Program-made: the position numbers and the translations under genes
Notes under the pieces: generated by a model
Databases searched by the model: none
The model's input: the letters and a program-made list of their open reading frames with translations, nothing else
What the model was told of the DNA's origin: nothing
Shown: positions 1-11,918 of the stretch, piece by piece
Position numbering within the stretch: the first letter of the stretch is position 1
How the letters are laid out: every line of letters starts with the position of its first letter
Source: Monocercomonoides exilis
Taxonomy: Eukaryota; Preaxostyla; Oxymonadida; Polymastigidae
DNA length: 64,000 nucleotides
Direction: 5' to 3'
NCBI GenBank assembly: GCA_001643675.2
Contig: LSRY02000046.1
Coordinates: 558,001-622,000, forward strand

Positions 1-987
1 AAATGATTTAATATTTTGAATTTAAATCATATGAACATAAATGCAATAAAAGCAATTGTTAAAATGAAGAAAAATAAGATGCTCATTCAAATAATGAATC
101 AAACCTGAACAGCGTTGGGAAGGAATTTGTCTGTCACTTTTCTTGGAATGACCGAAAGAAGAGAAGAAAATAAAGCAACTTGAGTCGTTGGAGGTATCGC
201 TTTTAATATTTGCACGGTATGAAAAAATCCTGATTTCCCCTTTACTGCATATTGCTCTGCATCATCGAGAACAATCATCCGAAGCATATCAAGATCCAGT
301 TCATCATTTTGTGAATAACAATTAATGCAAGCAGGGGTTGAAATAAGAATGTGGCATGATAATTGTGCTTAAATTAAGAATAGAAGCAATTTGAAAAAAT
401 AAGTGCTAATTCAAATAAATTGAGCAAACAGCTTAAATCTCTCGATAACGCAAAATCTTTTGAGAGAAGCAATTTTGTCTTTATTTTTGTTTGAGCAGCA
501 ATGGAAATTGCCAGCTCGTTAACTTTTTCTGCGCATTCATCTTTTGGAGTCACGATTATAACTTGAAGCTTCGGCAGTTCCTCCTGAATACAGGAAAGAG
601 CAGCAAGAAGATAGCAAAGAGTTTTCTCTGTGCTTTGAGGCGCATTCGCTATAAAATTTCTTGGACTTTTAGAAATATTTATATTTTAATTTATCGAATG
701 TTTCGAATCGTAAATGTTGTTTTAAATACGAAAATATTTTTTAATAGATATTTTTTCAAATATTTTCCATGAAAAGTAAAAAAATAAACAAACGGTAAAG
801 GCATCAAAAGCGATAAAGCTTTTATTTGTAATTTTGTTGGTGATTTTTGTCCTCTTAAGGACAATGAACGCAAAATAGTGGGTTTTATCCCCAATTGAAA
901 AAACAAGGCCCAAGGTGATGAAAGCCAGAAACGCCTTACTTGCTGAACTTGCTGAATAGCATACATATAAGGATTTGGTAAAGACAT
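1..987 (-). CDS. Dbp5/DDX19-like DEAD-box protein with degenerate motifs, 5' part only (runs off the left edge)
   Basis: Three exons join in phase: 794-987, 430-665 and 105-367 (introns 666-793, 368-429, and one opening at 104). Their donors are GTTTGT, GTTTGC and GTTTGA. The joined product has a Q-motif region (ALFFQLGIKP...SPTKLQIKALSLLMPLPP) followed by RNFIANAPQSTEKT, which aligns with the Dbp5/DDX19 segment preceding and including Walker A. Every canonical motif is altered: GTGKT reads STEKT, PTREL reads TPKDE, TPG reads TPA, DEAD reads DDAE, and SAT reads SSL. True Dbp5 proteins are RNA-dependent ATPases that remodel mRNPs at the nuclear pore. Loss of both Walker A glycines and of the DEAD order suggests a non-catalytic paralogue. 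The start ATG at 985-987 is the first in frame. The RecA2 domain lies outside the window. The family assignment is good; the loss of activity is inferred. Confidence 0.75.
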
Positions 988-1155
988 ATTTAACAAAATT
1001 CGAGAGCCCCTGCAAATCGCAAGAAAAGAAAAGAGAGAAAGAAATGGACCCAGTATGGGATCACTGTGATCTTGAAGTTCAATTCTCTCTAATTAGAATC
1101 TTGAAGTTCGTCGTGAAAGCTTTTTGACAAATCTCAACTTTTCTTCCATAAGCGC

Positions 1156-2431
1156 TCAATCTGGAGGGAAAAATGCTTCTTGATTCAATGACTGAAGAAG
1201 GGATGATAACAATAGAGGATTTGGATCTCCAGTGGTTAATGCAATTGCATGAATTGATTTAACAGCATCCAAACACATTTCCTTTCGAGGAATAATGCTC
1301 GGTTGCTGCTCATCAGGCGTTGACGTTGGAACCAAATCTGCTAATTTGGTTTCAGGTGATTCACCCATAATTGTAAAAATACACCACAGTGATGACACAA
1401 GAACTGAAGGCGAAACAGGAATAAAAGAGCAAGAAGATTCAAAAAAGGAACTTGACTTTGTTGATTCTCGTGATGACTCAGGAGAGGTATTGAGAGCTAA
1501 AAGAGCAAATCTTCCAACAGAAAAATATTACAGTTACACATATTTAAAAATGAAGCAATCAGAAAAATATTTCAAAAACAAAAATGAATATAAAATGCAC
1601 ACTTGTTCCACGTTTCGCAAAAGCGTAATTTAATTTCAAGCGATAAATATGGTAGAAATGCATGGAATCCATCAATCGCAGAAGAAAGTACTTCTGAAGA
1701 AGATTTGGTGCGAATTTTGGACTGTGAAACAAGAGGGTCAATATTTTGAATATTTTTAACAAAAAAATCTTCATGTTCATCATCTGTAATTCTGTCGATT
1801 TTATTCTCTTTTTGAAGTGGACAAGGAATGGATGCAGAAGCTTGATTTATTGATTGTGAAGCTGTAGGTTCTGTTGTATAAATTGAACTTAACGGTGATG
1901 TCCATCCCGACAATTGCGTACCCGGAAACCAAAACGGGGTTCGTATTGTTGGTGCAGGGATTCGGACAGGGCTTTCAACGATCTCTGGTAATTGAAGAAA
2001 TTGAGAAACATTTTTCGGAGAATGAGTTGCAAACAAGCAAATAAGACTATTTAATGCTAAAATAACATTAGAATATATGTTAAAGTAGATGCGCTATTTA
2101 AATACTAACCTGGAAAAGCTAAAGCAGCTGGATGCTTCAAATATTGAAAAAGTATTTCTGGAAATAATGAAAAGCAAAATTGTTTTGCTTGTATTGATTT
2201 GGAACAAAGCAATATTGAAATAAATTCGCATGTAATGCATGATTCCTAAAAAAAATTTTTTCCTTTTTAAATAAACGAATAAAATAAAAATCATACAGCT
2301 CCCACTTCTTCCATTTCTAGATGGTTTTGAAACAAGGAAAGGTGCTTTTCCGCAAATTCGTATAGTTTTACTATATCTGCATGTTCTTCACAAAGTAATT
2401 TTGAAAGTTGAACGTTTAAACAATCTGTCAT
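1156..2431 (-). CDS. Unknown 359-aa protein, probably alpha-helical solenoid
   Basis: Four exons (2297-2431, 2110-2245, 1603-2056, 1156-1510) splice in phase to 1080 nt with GT...AG introns of 51, 53 and 92 bp. The N-terminal ~120 residues and the ~60-residue C-terminus (ending FFPPD) are predicted-helical and leucine-rich in appearance, as in ARM/HEAT-type solenoids. The middle is Ser/Thr/Pro-rich. I do not recognise a family. It starts 60 bp from the oppositely oriented ankyrin gene, so the two probably share a promoter region, and it ends about 170 bp upstream of the Dbp5-like gene on the same strand. The consistent exon phases make the gene model fairly secure; the function is unknown. 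Confidence 0.65.
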
Positions 2432-2491
2432 AAAAATTGATGATCAAAACCCTTTGTTGTTATTTACTATTTCGAAGTAAATTTTGCTCAA
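2432..2491. promoter_or_regulatory. Bidirectional intergenic promoter region (60 bp)
   Basis: Only 60 bp separate the ATG of the unknown gene on the minus strand from the ATG of the ankyrin gene on the plus strand. Both core promoters and both 5' UTRs must fit here unless they overlap the neighbouring genes. The segment is AT-rich with no clear TATA-type or initiator motif that I can identify. Confidence 0.4.
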
Positions 2492-3122
2492 ATGTCTGCT
2501 TCGTCTTCATCTGCTTTAACAGGAAAACTGTCCACATCATCGCTTACCACTTCAATCAAAATACGAGTGGCATGCATTACCGGAGATTTAGACACTCTCA
2601 AAGAAATGGTGGCCGAAGATCCATCAATTGTCAATATTTGCCTTGAATACGGAAAGACACCTCTTTCAATCGCAGCTGGATGGGGTCATGAAGAATTGTG
2701 CCAGTTTGCTTTTGTGAATCCAGAAATTATTTGTTGATTTCATTTTGAAATTGATGTATTATTTGTTGAAGATTTCTTATTCAACATAAAGCCGATGTGA
2801 ATCATGCAGATGATATTGGATGGACTCCATTGCATTGGTCTGCCTTTACTGGAAAGATTTCTGTTTGCAGACTCCTTTTGGCGAGTGGAGCTGATCCATC
2901 AATCGAGAATAAAGCACATCAAACTGCTTTGGATTTTGAAAAGGCAGCTGAATTAAAAGGTTTTAGTCCACAAGTATTTATTTTTTGTATATTTTATTTC
3001 TATAATTTTAGCTGAAGTTGAAAGGGATCTTGAAACTGAAAGATCAATGGCTGAAGGTTTGAATTGATGCGCATATTCATCTTCTTTCTAATATTTATTT
3101 TGTTTTCTCAACAGAAAAATAA
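2492..3122 (+). CDS. Small ankyrin-repeat protein (150 aa)
   Basis: Exons 2492-2703, 2772-2959, 3012-3056 and 3115-3122 splice in phase to 453 nt. Three ankyrin-type repeats are visible: a degenerate first one (IKIRVACITGDLDTLKEMV), then YGKTPLSIAAGWGHEELCQFL, then IGWTPLHWSAFTGKISVCRLLL followed by the GADPSIENKAHQTALDF start of a fourth. A short charged helix ends the protein. Introns 1 and 3 begin GTTTGC and GTTTGA; the last exon carries only the final two codons and TAA. Ankyrin repeats mediate protein binding, and small proteins made almost only of repeats include gankyrin-like proteasome chaperones, but nothing here is specific enough to name it. The placement of intron 2 is the least certain, because a nearby GTATTT could also serve as donor. 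Confidence 0.75.
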
Positions 3123-3465
3123 ACATTTTCCATCCACATATACACATCCCATCATTTCTATAATTTTTATATTGTTATTATTTTTCGTAATTTATCATTA
3201 ACAAACTTCCTTTACGTAAAAATTGTTATTCTAATAATTCATAGATCATCTAAAAAATAATTGATGAAATTATGTCACAAATGCTAATTTTATAAATTAT
3301 ATGATACTTAAATTTCAATTGTTTGTGAAATTCCATTCAAACTCTTCAAATGAAAAAGAAATTTACCAAAAAATAATTGTTGCATAATAAATAAATTAAA
3401 AACCATAAAAAAATTGTTTCCTTCTGATCGTATTGACTTGATCGAGTCTACAAAACTAACCTGCA
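3123..3465. other. AT-rich intergenic region
   Basis: About 340 bp between the ankyrin gene and the cyclin-like gene. It is very AT-rich with short A/T runs and no ORF, RNA or repeat that I can support. It presumably holds the ankyrin 3' UTR and the cyclin-gene promoter. Confidence 0.6.
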
Positions 3466-5178
3466 ATGGATTGTTGTATTCCACCATTACCATCTACTGG
3501 AGGAATGAATGGTATTCAGCAAGAACTTTTCCCGTGTCGTTGTGGTCGTACATGTGGTTGTGGAGCTATTCATCCAGCAATTCCTAGATTAATCGATCCT
3601 GCTTGTAATCCATATCAGCATGAAACAGGTGTAACATCGGTACCGTTACTTCCTTCTGGTCTGCCTCCATATTTTTCCGATGGTTCGGGGCCTTCATGCT
3701 GCCCACCTGAATGGAGAACGCTTTCTCCTCAAGAACGTGCTATTCAAGCGCAACAACAACATTTTAAAAATTTTCAGCCGCCTCCTTGGAGACCTGTTTT
3801 TGAATCAGATCCAATAAGCGATTTGGTATTAGCTGTTATTGTGAGACATGTTTCTCAAATTGCAGTATTTTGCGTGAGATTTGCTGCTCTGGATAAATCA
3901 AGACAAAAGCTAGAAGTAACTGATTGTAGAGAATGCAAAACTGCAGGCCTGCCTGAAGTAGCTTCTTATTTTATGGAATCAGGAATGAATGAAAGAGCAA
4001 GTGGAGTTGATACCTTGAACGGTGCTCGAGTAGCTGCAAAGGCGCATTTCGGGCATGAACATGAATTTGCAGAAGCGCTAGCAGCAACAAAAGGAGAAGT
4101 TGAACTTCATTTATCTCAAACACTTGGAATGCTACAAAAACACATGCGCTTTCGACAGACAGAAATACTTCAAGGAGTAATTCTATTTGATCGATTGTGG
4201 AAAACTCATTGGAATTGTAGTTCTTTTGTTCTATTGAGATGGAAAATGAAAACCACTTTCCTGGTTTGTGTGATGCTGGGTCATAAAATGAGCAGCGATT
4301 CCACATTTCAAAATGACTTAATGGCGCATATTTTGAGGATTCCGCTATCCACATTGAATGAAATGGAGCGGACGCTGATACAAATGATGGGATTTAATCT
4401 GAACGTTCATGGAGATGAATACATACAATACGAAGAATGGGTTGGAGGAGGGTGTCTGAAAGAAGAGATTCAGAAATCTTTGAAAAATGCATTTACGCAT
4501 TCCTTTTCTCCTTCTCCGTCTGTTACTCACATTTCATCACATCATCCATCTTTTACTGCCTCTGCTTCTTCCACACCTTCAGCATTCTCCACGCTTTCTT
4601 CATCTTCTGTGCCTGCGTTTCCTTCATTGAACTCCATCCAACCTTCTTTCTCCTCATCCACTTCATCGGCTAACACTTCCTCCTGCGTCCCCACACCCAA
4701 CACTTCATCCACTTTTCCTGGGCAGCAGATGACGCTTTCCAATTCTATAAGCTCTGTTTCTCAACAAAACATGCTTTTTCCCACTTCAAATTCTTCTATT
4801 TCTTCATTCGCACAAGACACAGTCACCTCATCGGCATCTCCTTCCTCTATGAATGTCTATCACCCGAATTCAAGTCAGTTAAAAGCGGAGAAATCTAACG
4901 AGACCAGCGGAAAGATGGACATTGAGGAAGAAGATAGCGATATTCAGAATCATTCAGAGGGTTTTTCTAAAGTCGTTTTTTCAGAAGGCAACGAAGTTCA
5001 ATCAACTGCACAAGCACAAGGGCAGCAAAGCTTTCAGAATGGAACTTATCCTTTTGGATATCCCAATGCCTTTGCTAATTATAACGTTAGTGAAAGCAAC
5101 TCACTTCATCGCCAGCAGAACAGCCTGTTTGCTTTGGCGCAATCGTCCATCTCTCACAGCGTGATGATGGCGTCATAG
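3466..5178 (+). CDS. Cyclin-like (PHO80/cyclin Y-type) protein, 570 aa
   Basis: A single uninterrupted reading frame. A Cys-rich N-terminus (CRCGRTCGCG near residues 24-33) and a Pro-rich stretch precede a helical region. A cyclin box follows at about residues 235-330: ILQGVILFDRLW, then TTFLVCVMLGHKMSSDSTFQND, then IPLSTLNEMERTLIQMMGFNL. This spacing matches PHO80-type cyclins (helix with DRF, LL-A-K--DD, 'N', then I--ELN-LE--FL--L-F-L). Such cyclins activate CDKs in nutrient signalling or cell-cycle control. The basic lysine of the third helix is present (GHKMSSD for ASKxxDD). The C-terminal ~200 residues are Ser/Thr/Gln-rich and look disordered. The ATG at 3466 is the first in the frame. 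The family call is good; the CDK partner is unknown. Confidence 0.72.
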   Translation: MDCCIPPLPSTGGMNGIQQELFPCRCGRTCGCGAIHPAIPRLIDPACNPYQHETGVTSVPLLPSGLPPYFSDGSGPSCCPPEWRTLSPQERAIQAQQQHFKNFQPPPWRPVFESDPISDLVLAVIVRHVSQIAVFCVRFAALDKSRQKLEVTDCRECKTAGLPEVASYFMESGMNERASGVDTLNGARVAAKAHFGHEHEFAEALAATKGEVELHLSQTLGMLQKHMRFRQTEILQGVILFDRLWKTHWNCSSFVLLRWKMKTTFLVCVMLGHKMSSDSTFQNDLMAHILRIPLSTLNEMERTLIQMMGFNLNVHGDEYIQYEEWVGGGCLKEEIQKSLKNAFTHSFSPSPSVTHISSHHPSFTASASSTPSAFSTLSSSSVPAFPSLNSIQPSFSSSTSSANTSSCVPTPNTSSTFPGQQMTLSNSISSVSQQNMLFPTSNSSISSFAQDTVTSSASPSSMNVYHPNSSQLKAEKSNETSGKMDIEEEDSDIQNHSEGFSKVVFSEGNEVQSTAQAQGQQSFQNGTYPFGYPNAFANYNVSESNSLHRQQNSLFALAQSSISHSVMMAS

Positions 5179-6342
5179 ACATTTTGCTTTGACAGCTTGA
5201 GGTTTCTGTCAGTTGCCTTATGGTGTTTTTCTGTTCAGCATTTTGTGAGTAATTTTTTTTTTAATTTTATTTTCATATTCTAGATCAATGAAAGTGGTTT
5301 TATATTGATTTCAATGCAGACAATTATAATTGAATAATTTCATCTTATTAAATTGAGACATTTGCATTTTGAAAAAAAAAAAAAAATCTCTCATTTACAT
5401 TTTTTTAAATTTTTTTTTGGATATTTGCGTTAGAAATTTTTTGTTTAAGCTTGTAATATTTTTTTTTTAATTTTTTGGATTTTTCGTTAATAATGAATAA
5501 TCATCTTCTGCATCCAGTTTTATGATGCATCAATATACAAAGTTAATAAAACGGGATCAATTATTTATTGGGACCACCTTTTTTAGCAGGGACCAAAGAA
5601 ATAGTACCAATTGACATTAAAAAAACATGGAGTGAATTATTTTTTTTTGAATAAAAATGAAATTATGAAATAATGTTTCTGAAGATTCAATAAAACTTGA
5701 TCGTCACAATATAGCAAGAATGTGCAAATTTATATTTTATCAGTTTATAAATAAATAAGCAAAGACTGATCTGTAACAAAGTTTCATTGTTTCAATTCTT
5801 TATTCATAAATATGTCCTTTTAAATGTTTATAAACACCAAAATTTTCATGCATATTTATTCGAAATCTCCAATTCAATAAATGATTCTGAATCAAGAGTA
5901 ATTCAAAATACCCATAAATATTTATAAACAGATAATTTTGAAGAAAATGCTTTCTTCACGAAGTGAGAACGAAACCGATTTATTTAAATTTAAGGTTTAC
6001 ACTATTATTCACTTAAAAATTAAAAGCCTTTTATTCGTTTAATTTTGTTATGATCGATTTATTAAATGTTATATATTTCCTATTTTTCCAATCATTGCAA
6101 ATTATTTTTACTTCAAAATATTTCAAAATTATTGGCATTCAAATTTCAACGCAATGCACTTGATGAAGGATATTGAAGGGGAAATAACAAGTCACGAAAG
6201 TTCGCAAATTGTTTTTGCAATTCATTTTTGATTGAATGTTTGTGTTACTTCGCGCATTAGTTAATGCCCTTGATGAACTGATAACAAAGTTCCAGTGTGC
6301 ATATGAAATTTAGATTTTTTGGCACGAGATCATAATGTAATA
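5179..6342. other. AT-rich intergenic region with possible 5' exon(s) of the next gene
   Basis: Contains poly-A and poly-T runs typical of UTRs here. Near the right end, an ATG at about 6152 opens a short frame (MHLMKDIEGEITSHESSQI), and a second short frame after an AG at about 6289 reads NALDELITKFQCAYE. Both look like possible coding exons of the downstream gene, but I could not join them to 6343 in phase, so they are not included in it. Confidence 0.4.
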
Positions 6343-9300
6343 ATGTTATTTAGATCACAAAAACTGAAAAATTGCGAAATACATGATTTATCAAATCAGA
6401 TCACAATATTACTTTCCCAGTTCATTGGAAGGATGGAAGGAGTTCCGTCTGCAATATTGGAAAAACTTATAAATGAAGCCGCAAAAGTTATTGAGACCAC
6501 AAATGATGAAAAAGTCGTTAAAGCAATTGTATCAACAATGATAATTATTACTGATACCAAATCTTATTCCGAGCAATTCATAAAACCTAGAATTATTAAG
6601 GATACTTCATTGCTTCAAGAAGGACAAATTATATTTCGCAATTTTGGCATTGAACAGCAAAAAAAAGAAATATTTTTTTCTCAATTTTTTCATGTTCCTC
6701 CATTTCTTCAAAATATGATTTCTCAAGGTGATGTAATATCAATTATTGTCGAACGCATACTTTCAACAGAACAAGATGATTCTTTAAATGCACTGTCAAG
6801 ACTTGTTTTAAATTTAGTAAAAATGGCTGATTTGAAAGGAATCGAAAAGATGGTGAGAAAAAGCGTTTTGGATGGAATAGAATCAATTCTTGTAAGATGC
6901 CAAAGTGAAGAAGGTTTATCTGATGCCATTTCTTCTCTTCAGATTTTCTACAACGCGACCAATGAGGATGGAAAAAGCAGATTTTGGATAACAGAGTACA
7001 AAAGCCATCTTTTTGAAGCTGTGCTGACAGAAATAGCAGTAGGAAATAAAATCAGAGGAATTGCCCGAAAGAAATTGAATTCCAGGCTTCCACTGCACAA
7101 AAACATAGTGAATGTGGAATGTGAGGCGGATGAAGTAGATGAAGCAGACGAGTCGGTAACTGAATGCCTTTCAACTGTTCTTTCGATTGAAAGGGCGCGA
7201 ATCAAAGGAGATGCGAACGATGATGGAGGTGATGATTATTGCAATGATGAAAACAGAGGGGAAGAGGAAATAGAAAAAGACACATACAAAACGAAAGAAT
7301 CGAAACAAAAAGTGAAAGGCTCAAAGAATAATTCAAAGGATAAAGCAATAACAAAAGGGAAAGATAAAAAGCAAACAAAGGAGAAGAAGTTAAACGCAAA
7401 AAGTAAATATTCAGAAGCAATTATTGAGCCCAAAAGGAAACAAGAGGAAAAAAACAAAGCAGGCGCATGCCAATCATGTGAAAGAGTCTCAGGAGCACAG
7501 AAAGACAGGGAAAAGCCCTTTCTTCCGATGCCCATTCGCATAAAAGCTGTACTTGCCATGTCAAATAACGATATAAATTTCACGAGGATTCAGCCAATAA
7601 AGAACATTATGCACTTATTGATGGAAGGAATAAGGATTCCTGAAGGAGCGGAAGCTGAGTATCTGAAGAGAAAGAAAGAAATGTCAGAAATTGATGAAGA
7701 CAGTATCATTAAAATGATGGAAGATAAGTTGAATATTAATCAAATCAGGAATTGCATCATTTGCATTAAAGGGCTGATTGCTGATTACGGTCTGCTCCTT
7801 TTTTTTATCATTAAAAAATTAAACTTTGTTTTATTTAAATAATTTTTGGAAATAATTCTTCTTTTGAATTTTCACAATTTATAATTTTGATTTGTTATTT
7901 TTGATTTTTTCTTTTCTTGTATTATTTTATCAACTACAAAATCTTGTGCAAACTTTGAAGTGTATGCAAAGAATAGCGAATTCATTTCTGAGAATCAACT
8001 TAAAACATTAGTCGATCTTTTGATTCAATTGAACAAGTTTGCTTTTTAATTGAACAAATAATCAATCACAACAGTTTTTTCAAATGTTTTTTCTTTAACT
8101 GAATAATTTCACGATTGAACATATAAGATTTCCTGATTGTCTATTTTTCAGTTTATCAAGTAGTTGCATCGAGTATATTTGCTATTGTTACTCAAACCAG
8201 ATGAAGCAGCTATATCTTTCGACATTTGAAGAGCAGCTGATGGAAGATTTGAATTCTGTCGAAGAAGAGATGAAGACACTTGCACAAGAAGACAGGAAAA
8301 CGAAAGAAAAGAAAGTTGGAGAAGAAGAAAAAGAAGAAGAAGAAGAGACAAGAACTGATTATCTTCAAAGCGATGATTTTGCTGGATGGAACAACGATTA
8401 TAATTCTTTGCCTTTTGTTAGCGTTAGAAAGCTGACGGACCCAAAATGTCTAACTTTTTGGGAATATAATGTTGACAAATCCATTCGTACGAGACAAAAA
8501 ATGTTAGAAGATCAAAACATCTTTTATTTGCTGACAGAGATGTTTAGTCTCAAAAACATAAGAAAAGTGGGAATTAGCATCAACGATAGTGCTCCAGTCA
8601 TTCCATTCCACTTTTCTGCAGCTGCCCATCGCTTCAATCATTCGCTCAGCTGCATCGCTAGCATTTTCAGAATTAACGGCACATATTGCGATGACGTTGT
8701 AATTCGTCCTGTTTTTGCAAATTTGGTGAATCGCATGGCGCATCCTTTCTCTTTGATTGCACCGATTTCGGTTATGAACTTGAAAAGCGACACTTATTGC
8801 GTACAATCCCTTGAATCAGTGCAAATATCAATCGACATGTTTGTTCTGCAGACGATGGTCAATGTAGTGCACGAGCTGCCATTCGCATTTGCCATGGGCT
8901 TTGAGCATGTCTTGTTTGAGTGGCTTGCGGGCGGAAGAGATTCTAACGATCGGGTTTTGTATTATGCTATCCAGATAATCCGCGAGACCTGCATTGTTTT
9001 TATGAACATTGCCAGAGATTTGAGAATTAAGTCAACAGAAATTTTTAATGAAAAAGTGGATGCGCATAATAATTATAAGCCAAAGAAAATGCGTGATTGG
9101 TGTTTTGCACCAGATCCACATCCAGATCAATGTGTTTCACTGCTTGATGAAAGAATATGCTATGACTCTTGCAGAGCAAATTGTGCAATGGAAAGTCGAT
9201 CTAAAAAGCCACCTCCTATGAAATACGTATGTTTCGAAGAAGACGCAATTGAATTGTCAAAGGGAGAGGACATTGGGGCCTGTTTACTCCGCTTGATTGA

Positions 9301-9574
9301 TGATGAAATTGAGGAGTGTGGAATAAGAGATGTTGTTGAAGCAACACCACAGAGAAGAATAATACAGCTGTTTTGGCTGTGTTCTGGTGTGATGCCAAAA
9401 GCTGACAGAAATACACGTTTGAGTAGCTTCAAAAGATTCAAAACAGATTACCTGAACAATTTACCTTTGGTTGAGTTTCGTATTGAACCATCAAATCCAT
9501 TGGCAAAAAATCAGTTTGTTTTTAATTGCAATTGGGGATATGCTCTCTCAGATCGTTATTTCGTTCATAATTAA
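6343..9574 (+). CDS. Unknown large protein (at least 981 aa), helical-repeat-like
   Basis: Exons 6343-7789, 7961-8036 and 8152-9574 join in phase to 2946 nt. Donors are GTCTGC and GTTTGC; acceptors are TTTGAAG and TTTTTCAG. The first ~260 residues are strings of amphipathic helices resembling ARM/HEAT solenoids. A Lys/Glu-rich linker (about residues 270-390) follows. The rest is a globular region with Cys-containing segments (CFAPDPHPDQC, CYDSCRANC) ending in FRIEPSNPLAKNQFVFNCNW. I do not recognise the family. The true start may lie further upstream. Codon use is AT-ending, unlike the genes of the neighbouring repeat arm. Confidence 0.6.
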
Positions 9575-10385
9575 ATGAGCAAGAAAAGAACAAGGCAAAA
9601 AATTTTTTTATATTTTTGAATGATGAATATGCTTGTAAATGACAAGTAAATGCAATCTCAAACAAGAAATTAAACATTATATCTGAAATGTTATTTTTTT
9701 CGAAAATCTTTGATAGATTTGCTTTTCGTTGTTTTTCAAATTTTTATGTTTTGCAATATTTTTAATTTTTATGATTTATAAATTGAACGAACTTTGTATA
9801 TATTTGCTTTCTTTAAAGTGTTTAGAATTTTTCATCCAATTTTCACAAGATTTCTTTTTCTTCTTTTATATTTTCATTTTTGTTCTTAATGTTAATGAAT
9901 TATTTAAAACTTAAAGAGAGAGATTTCTTACGTGAAAATTGAAATTAATCTTATTGAGAAAACTAAAATTTAACTGTTTATTAGTATTTTATGAAACAGA
10001 GAAACTTCTTTCTTGAATTAACTTTATTTCTTTCCAAATCTTTGAGAAATTTCACTTTTATTCTTTTCAAAAATAAAAAATGCTTGAAAAGTGGTTTTGA
10101 AATAGAAAATTGAGAAGTTGCAACCATTTGATTTGCACAAAAATCAGCATGGAAAAATTATTTTTTTTATCTGAAAACATTTTTTCTTTTGAAAACATTT
10201 TTTGATAAATCAGCGCTTTTAAAGCATATTTGATTAAAACCAAAATACCCGATTTCTGTCCTTCACTTTTTGAAAAATACAAAAGCATTCAAAGAATGCA
10301 ATGAAAAAAAGAAATAGAAAGAAGAGAAGAGAATAACGTAATGATCTTGGCAATCTCAGTTCTTTCATTTCCTTTGTACCATTTT
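9575..10385. other. AT-rich intergenic region left of the inverted repeat
   Basis: About 810 bp of AT-rich DNA with long T and A runs. The end nearest 10386 continues an open minus-strand frame out of the repeat arm (hydrophobic, Phe/Leu-rich), but nothing marks it as a real exon. No other feature seen. Confidence 0.5.
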
Positions 10386-11116
10386 TCTCCTCCTTTCCCA
10401 CAAGAATATTCTCCTCAGCATATTCCAATACTTCTGTTGATTCTCTTGCAAATCGCAGTTCATTCACAGCCAAATCTTCATTTTGCCAAACGCTTAAAAA
10501 TCCAGCCGAGCAGATTGAACTGATAGATGCATCAGACTGTGGTGCTTTGAAGATCCTTTGACCATTTCTGTGTTCTCATTCTGAATCAGTGCTCTTCTGG
10601 AATTCCATTCACGCAAGCAAATAAATTAATAATTTGTGAAAATTGTGGCAATGTATTGCATGAGCACATGAGACTCAAAATCGCTGAATCCATTTCCACT
10701 TTGTTTTGTGTTTCCTCTTTTTCTTCTTCGCTCGTAGAAACTTTCAGAAGACCAGAAATGGCACTTGTTTGTAATGCAGTTGAAAAAGCGTTTGTCTGTC
10801 GTAATGAATCATTCACAGAGAGATATAAAAATAATTCTTCATTTATCTTTTCTTTTCCCGCCTCTTCCTCATCAGAGACAAACTTCTCGAATCTTATGCA
10901 CAGCAAAGGAACTCTGTCGCAAACACTCGCTGTTCCATTTTCAACACTTTGCTGCACCCAACTAGCACAAGTTCCAAAACTGTATTTTTTTGAAATGAGG
11001 GTTCTATTTCTCCGTTCATTCGTTTGAATCAGCTGAATCAATTTTCTTGAGAAAATGAAAGCAAAGGTCATTGATTCTTCCCCTGGAACTTGCATCATCC
11101 TTCGATTCCTTTTCAT
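10386..11116 (-). CDS. Unknown gene cut by the outer repeat boundary (copy 1)
   Basis: An open frame at 10586-11116 (176 aa, from an ATG at 11116) has balanced composition, Cys-containing segments (SFGTCASWVQQS, LMCSCNTLPQF) and the ending VNGIPEEH. A second coding-looking segment at about 10386-10570 reads, on the minus strand, KAPQSDASISSICSAGF...LAVNELRFARESTEVLEYAEENILVGKEE. It runs exactly into the repeat boundary, where the two copies become different. The two pieces may be exons of one gene, but I could not find an in-phase intron joining them. Function unknown. The inverted repeat appears to contain only the 5' part of this gene, so at least one copy must be truncated. Confidence 0.4.
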
Positions 11117-11918
11117 AACATCCCACTTTTGTTTTCCAGTTTTTGTGTTGCGTCACAACTGCCCTTTCCAGAAACAATCAAAAAAAAAAAAAAAAAAAAA
11201 AGACAACCAGGCACAGAAACAAGGCAAAACAAGCAAATCCAACAACATGCAGCACCACAACCACCACAAAGAACCACTCAAATGAAGTTGGAAAAAAAAA
11301 ATACAAAAGTTGAGCTGAAACCTCAGCCATGCACATTCAGCTGATTTTTTTTGATGGAAACGAAACTTCACAAAATACTCAACACAACAGACATTCGCCA
11401 AGAAAAATCATGCAAATCGCAGGAATTTAATGTCTGCCGTTGCTTGTCACTCATGTGCAAATGCTTCGAATCATCAAACACAAAAGCATAACAAAAAACA
11501 AATCAAGCATTCGTTATGGGCACAACCTTAATCCATTCAAAACCAGTTCAAAAAAAAAAAATGAATGCTTGAAAAAATACACAGGTCACAACTGATTCAT
11601 TGTGCTAGAAGAGCTCAGATAAGCCATTTGATGACTTAATAACTTTCGAGAAGAAGTATTAGTGAGAGATAAACGAGATAAAAGATGTTTGTATTTGGTA
11701 ATTGAGAAATAAATAAGAATTGAGAAAATTTTAAAATTTTAAAACCCGCTTGGAACACGCCCCCAGGGCGCAACAGAGCACAGAGCAAGCGACCAGGCAG
11801 ATTTCGAGCGAAAGAGGGGTACCACAATAATGTTTGGGGGGAGTGCGAATTGGAGGAGGGATCATCTGATTTTTGTTTTTTTGTGTTTCCGCGGAGAAAT
11901 TGTGAAAGCGGAAATCGG
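11117..11918. other. Intergenic region upstream of ABCC copy 1
   Basis: AT-rich DNA between divergently oriented genes, with a ~19-A run at about 11181-11199 and scattered A/T runs. GC rises sharply after about 11750, where the ABCC 5' region begins. It presumably holds promoters for both flanking genes. No recognisable element. Confidence 0.5.

Noticed and set aside
8152-8201. Alternative frame reading YQVVASSIFAIVTQTR at the start of exon 3 of the 981-aa gene
   Set aside because: It stops at once (TGA) and would need a 14-bp intron to rejoin; the other frame splices in phase with exon 2 and stays open.
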